Below are positions 14,975-15,032 of a stretch of DNA of 15,032 nt, piece after piece. A program made the position numbers and the translations under genes. Location: contig JALOAQ010000073.1 of the NCBI GenBank assembly GCA_023228725.1, positions 1 through 15,032 of the forward strand, given 5' to 3'. This stretch comes from Bacteroidales bacterium. GTDB taxonomy: Bacteria > Bacteroidota > Bacteroidia > Bacteroidales > ML635J-15. The notes under the pieces were generated by a model that saw only the letters and a list, made by a program, of their open reading frames with translations, was not told the origin of the DNA and did no database searches. The number at the start of each line of letters is the position of its first letter. Within the stretch, counting starts at the first letter, position 1.

Positions 14975-15032
14975 TACAGAAATGAAGTTTAGATTTTAAT
15001 TCTAAAAGCAAAAAAAAGGCTGTTTTAAATAA

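Larger units (their letters stand above)
14587..15032. other. 446-base AT-rich region without a convincing gene
   Basis: No recognisable protein, tRNA or rRNA is present. The stretch contains a perfect 9-bp palindromic element at 14626-14644, a dubious 38-codon reading frame at 14791-14907 (+), and a long imperfect hairpin at 14906-14974. The poly-A tract and GGCTGTTTT at about 15011-15026 could be the first arm of a terminator continuing past the window edge. Confidence 0.6.

Noticed and set aside
15011..15032. Poly-A tract followed by GGCTGTTTT as a terminator arm
   Set aside because: The matching second arm is not in the window, so the hairpin cannot be shown.

Overview
The window is AT-rich bacterial DNA, and its gene content points clearly to the phylum Bacteroidota. 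It carries type IX secretion (T9SS) cargo with both known classes of C-terminal sorting domain and a PorP/SprF-family outer-membrane protein. Several intergenic gaps hold Bacteroidota-style promoters (TTTG about 20 bases ahead of TAnnTTTG), and starts lack Shine-Dalgarno sequences. The genus cannot be told from the sequence. No rRNA, tRNA, CRISPR array, insertion sequence or phage gene was seen.

Plus strand, 1-9689. The window opens inside a large secreted subtilisin-like protease (S8 end, PKD, a six-motif Asp-box propeller, three Ig-like repeats, type A sorting domain). A terminator-like hairpin follows. A consensus promoter is embedded in its distal part, and the start codon of a small membrane-anchored GNAT-like protein lies directly after its T-run. 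Next is a secreted protein with fibronectin-like domains and a type B sorting domain. A tight three-gene run follows: a long Rel (p)ppGpp synthetase/hydrolase, a degenerate SirB1/transglutaminase-like protein, and TrkA of potassium uptake.

Minus strand, 14586-9686. Read in the direction of transcription, the first unit is LOG-family nucleotide phosphoribohydrolase, dGTPase, a SiaB-like kinase and a SiaC-like phosphoprotein. These are joined by an 8-nt gap, a 1-nt stop/start overlap and a 44-nt overlap. The second unit is a type B T9SS cargo protein followed 6 nt later by its likely PorP/SprF partner, which meets trkA tail to tail with a 4-nt overlap.

The right end (14587-15032) has no convincing gene but holds an AT-rich palindrome and a long ordered imperfect hairpin.

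The most interesting system is the SiaB/SiaC pair. In Pseudomonas this pair controls a diguanylate cyclase. Here neither the cyclase nor the SiaA phosphatase is nearby, and the pair is translationally tied to two nucleotide-cleaving enzymes.
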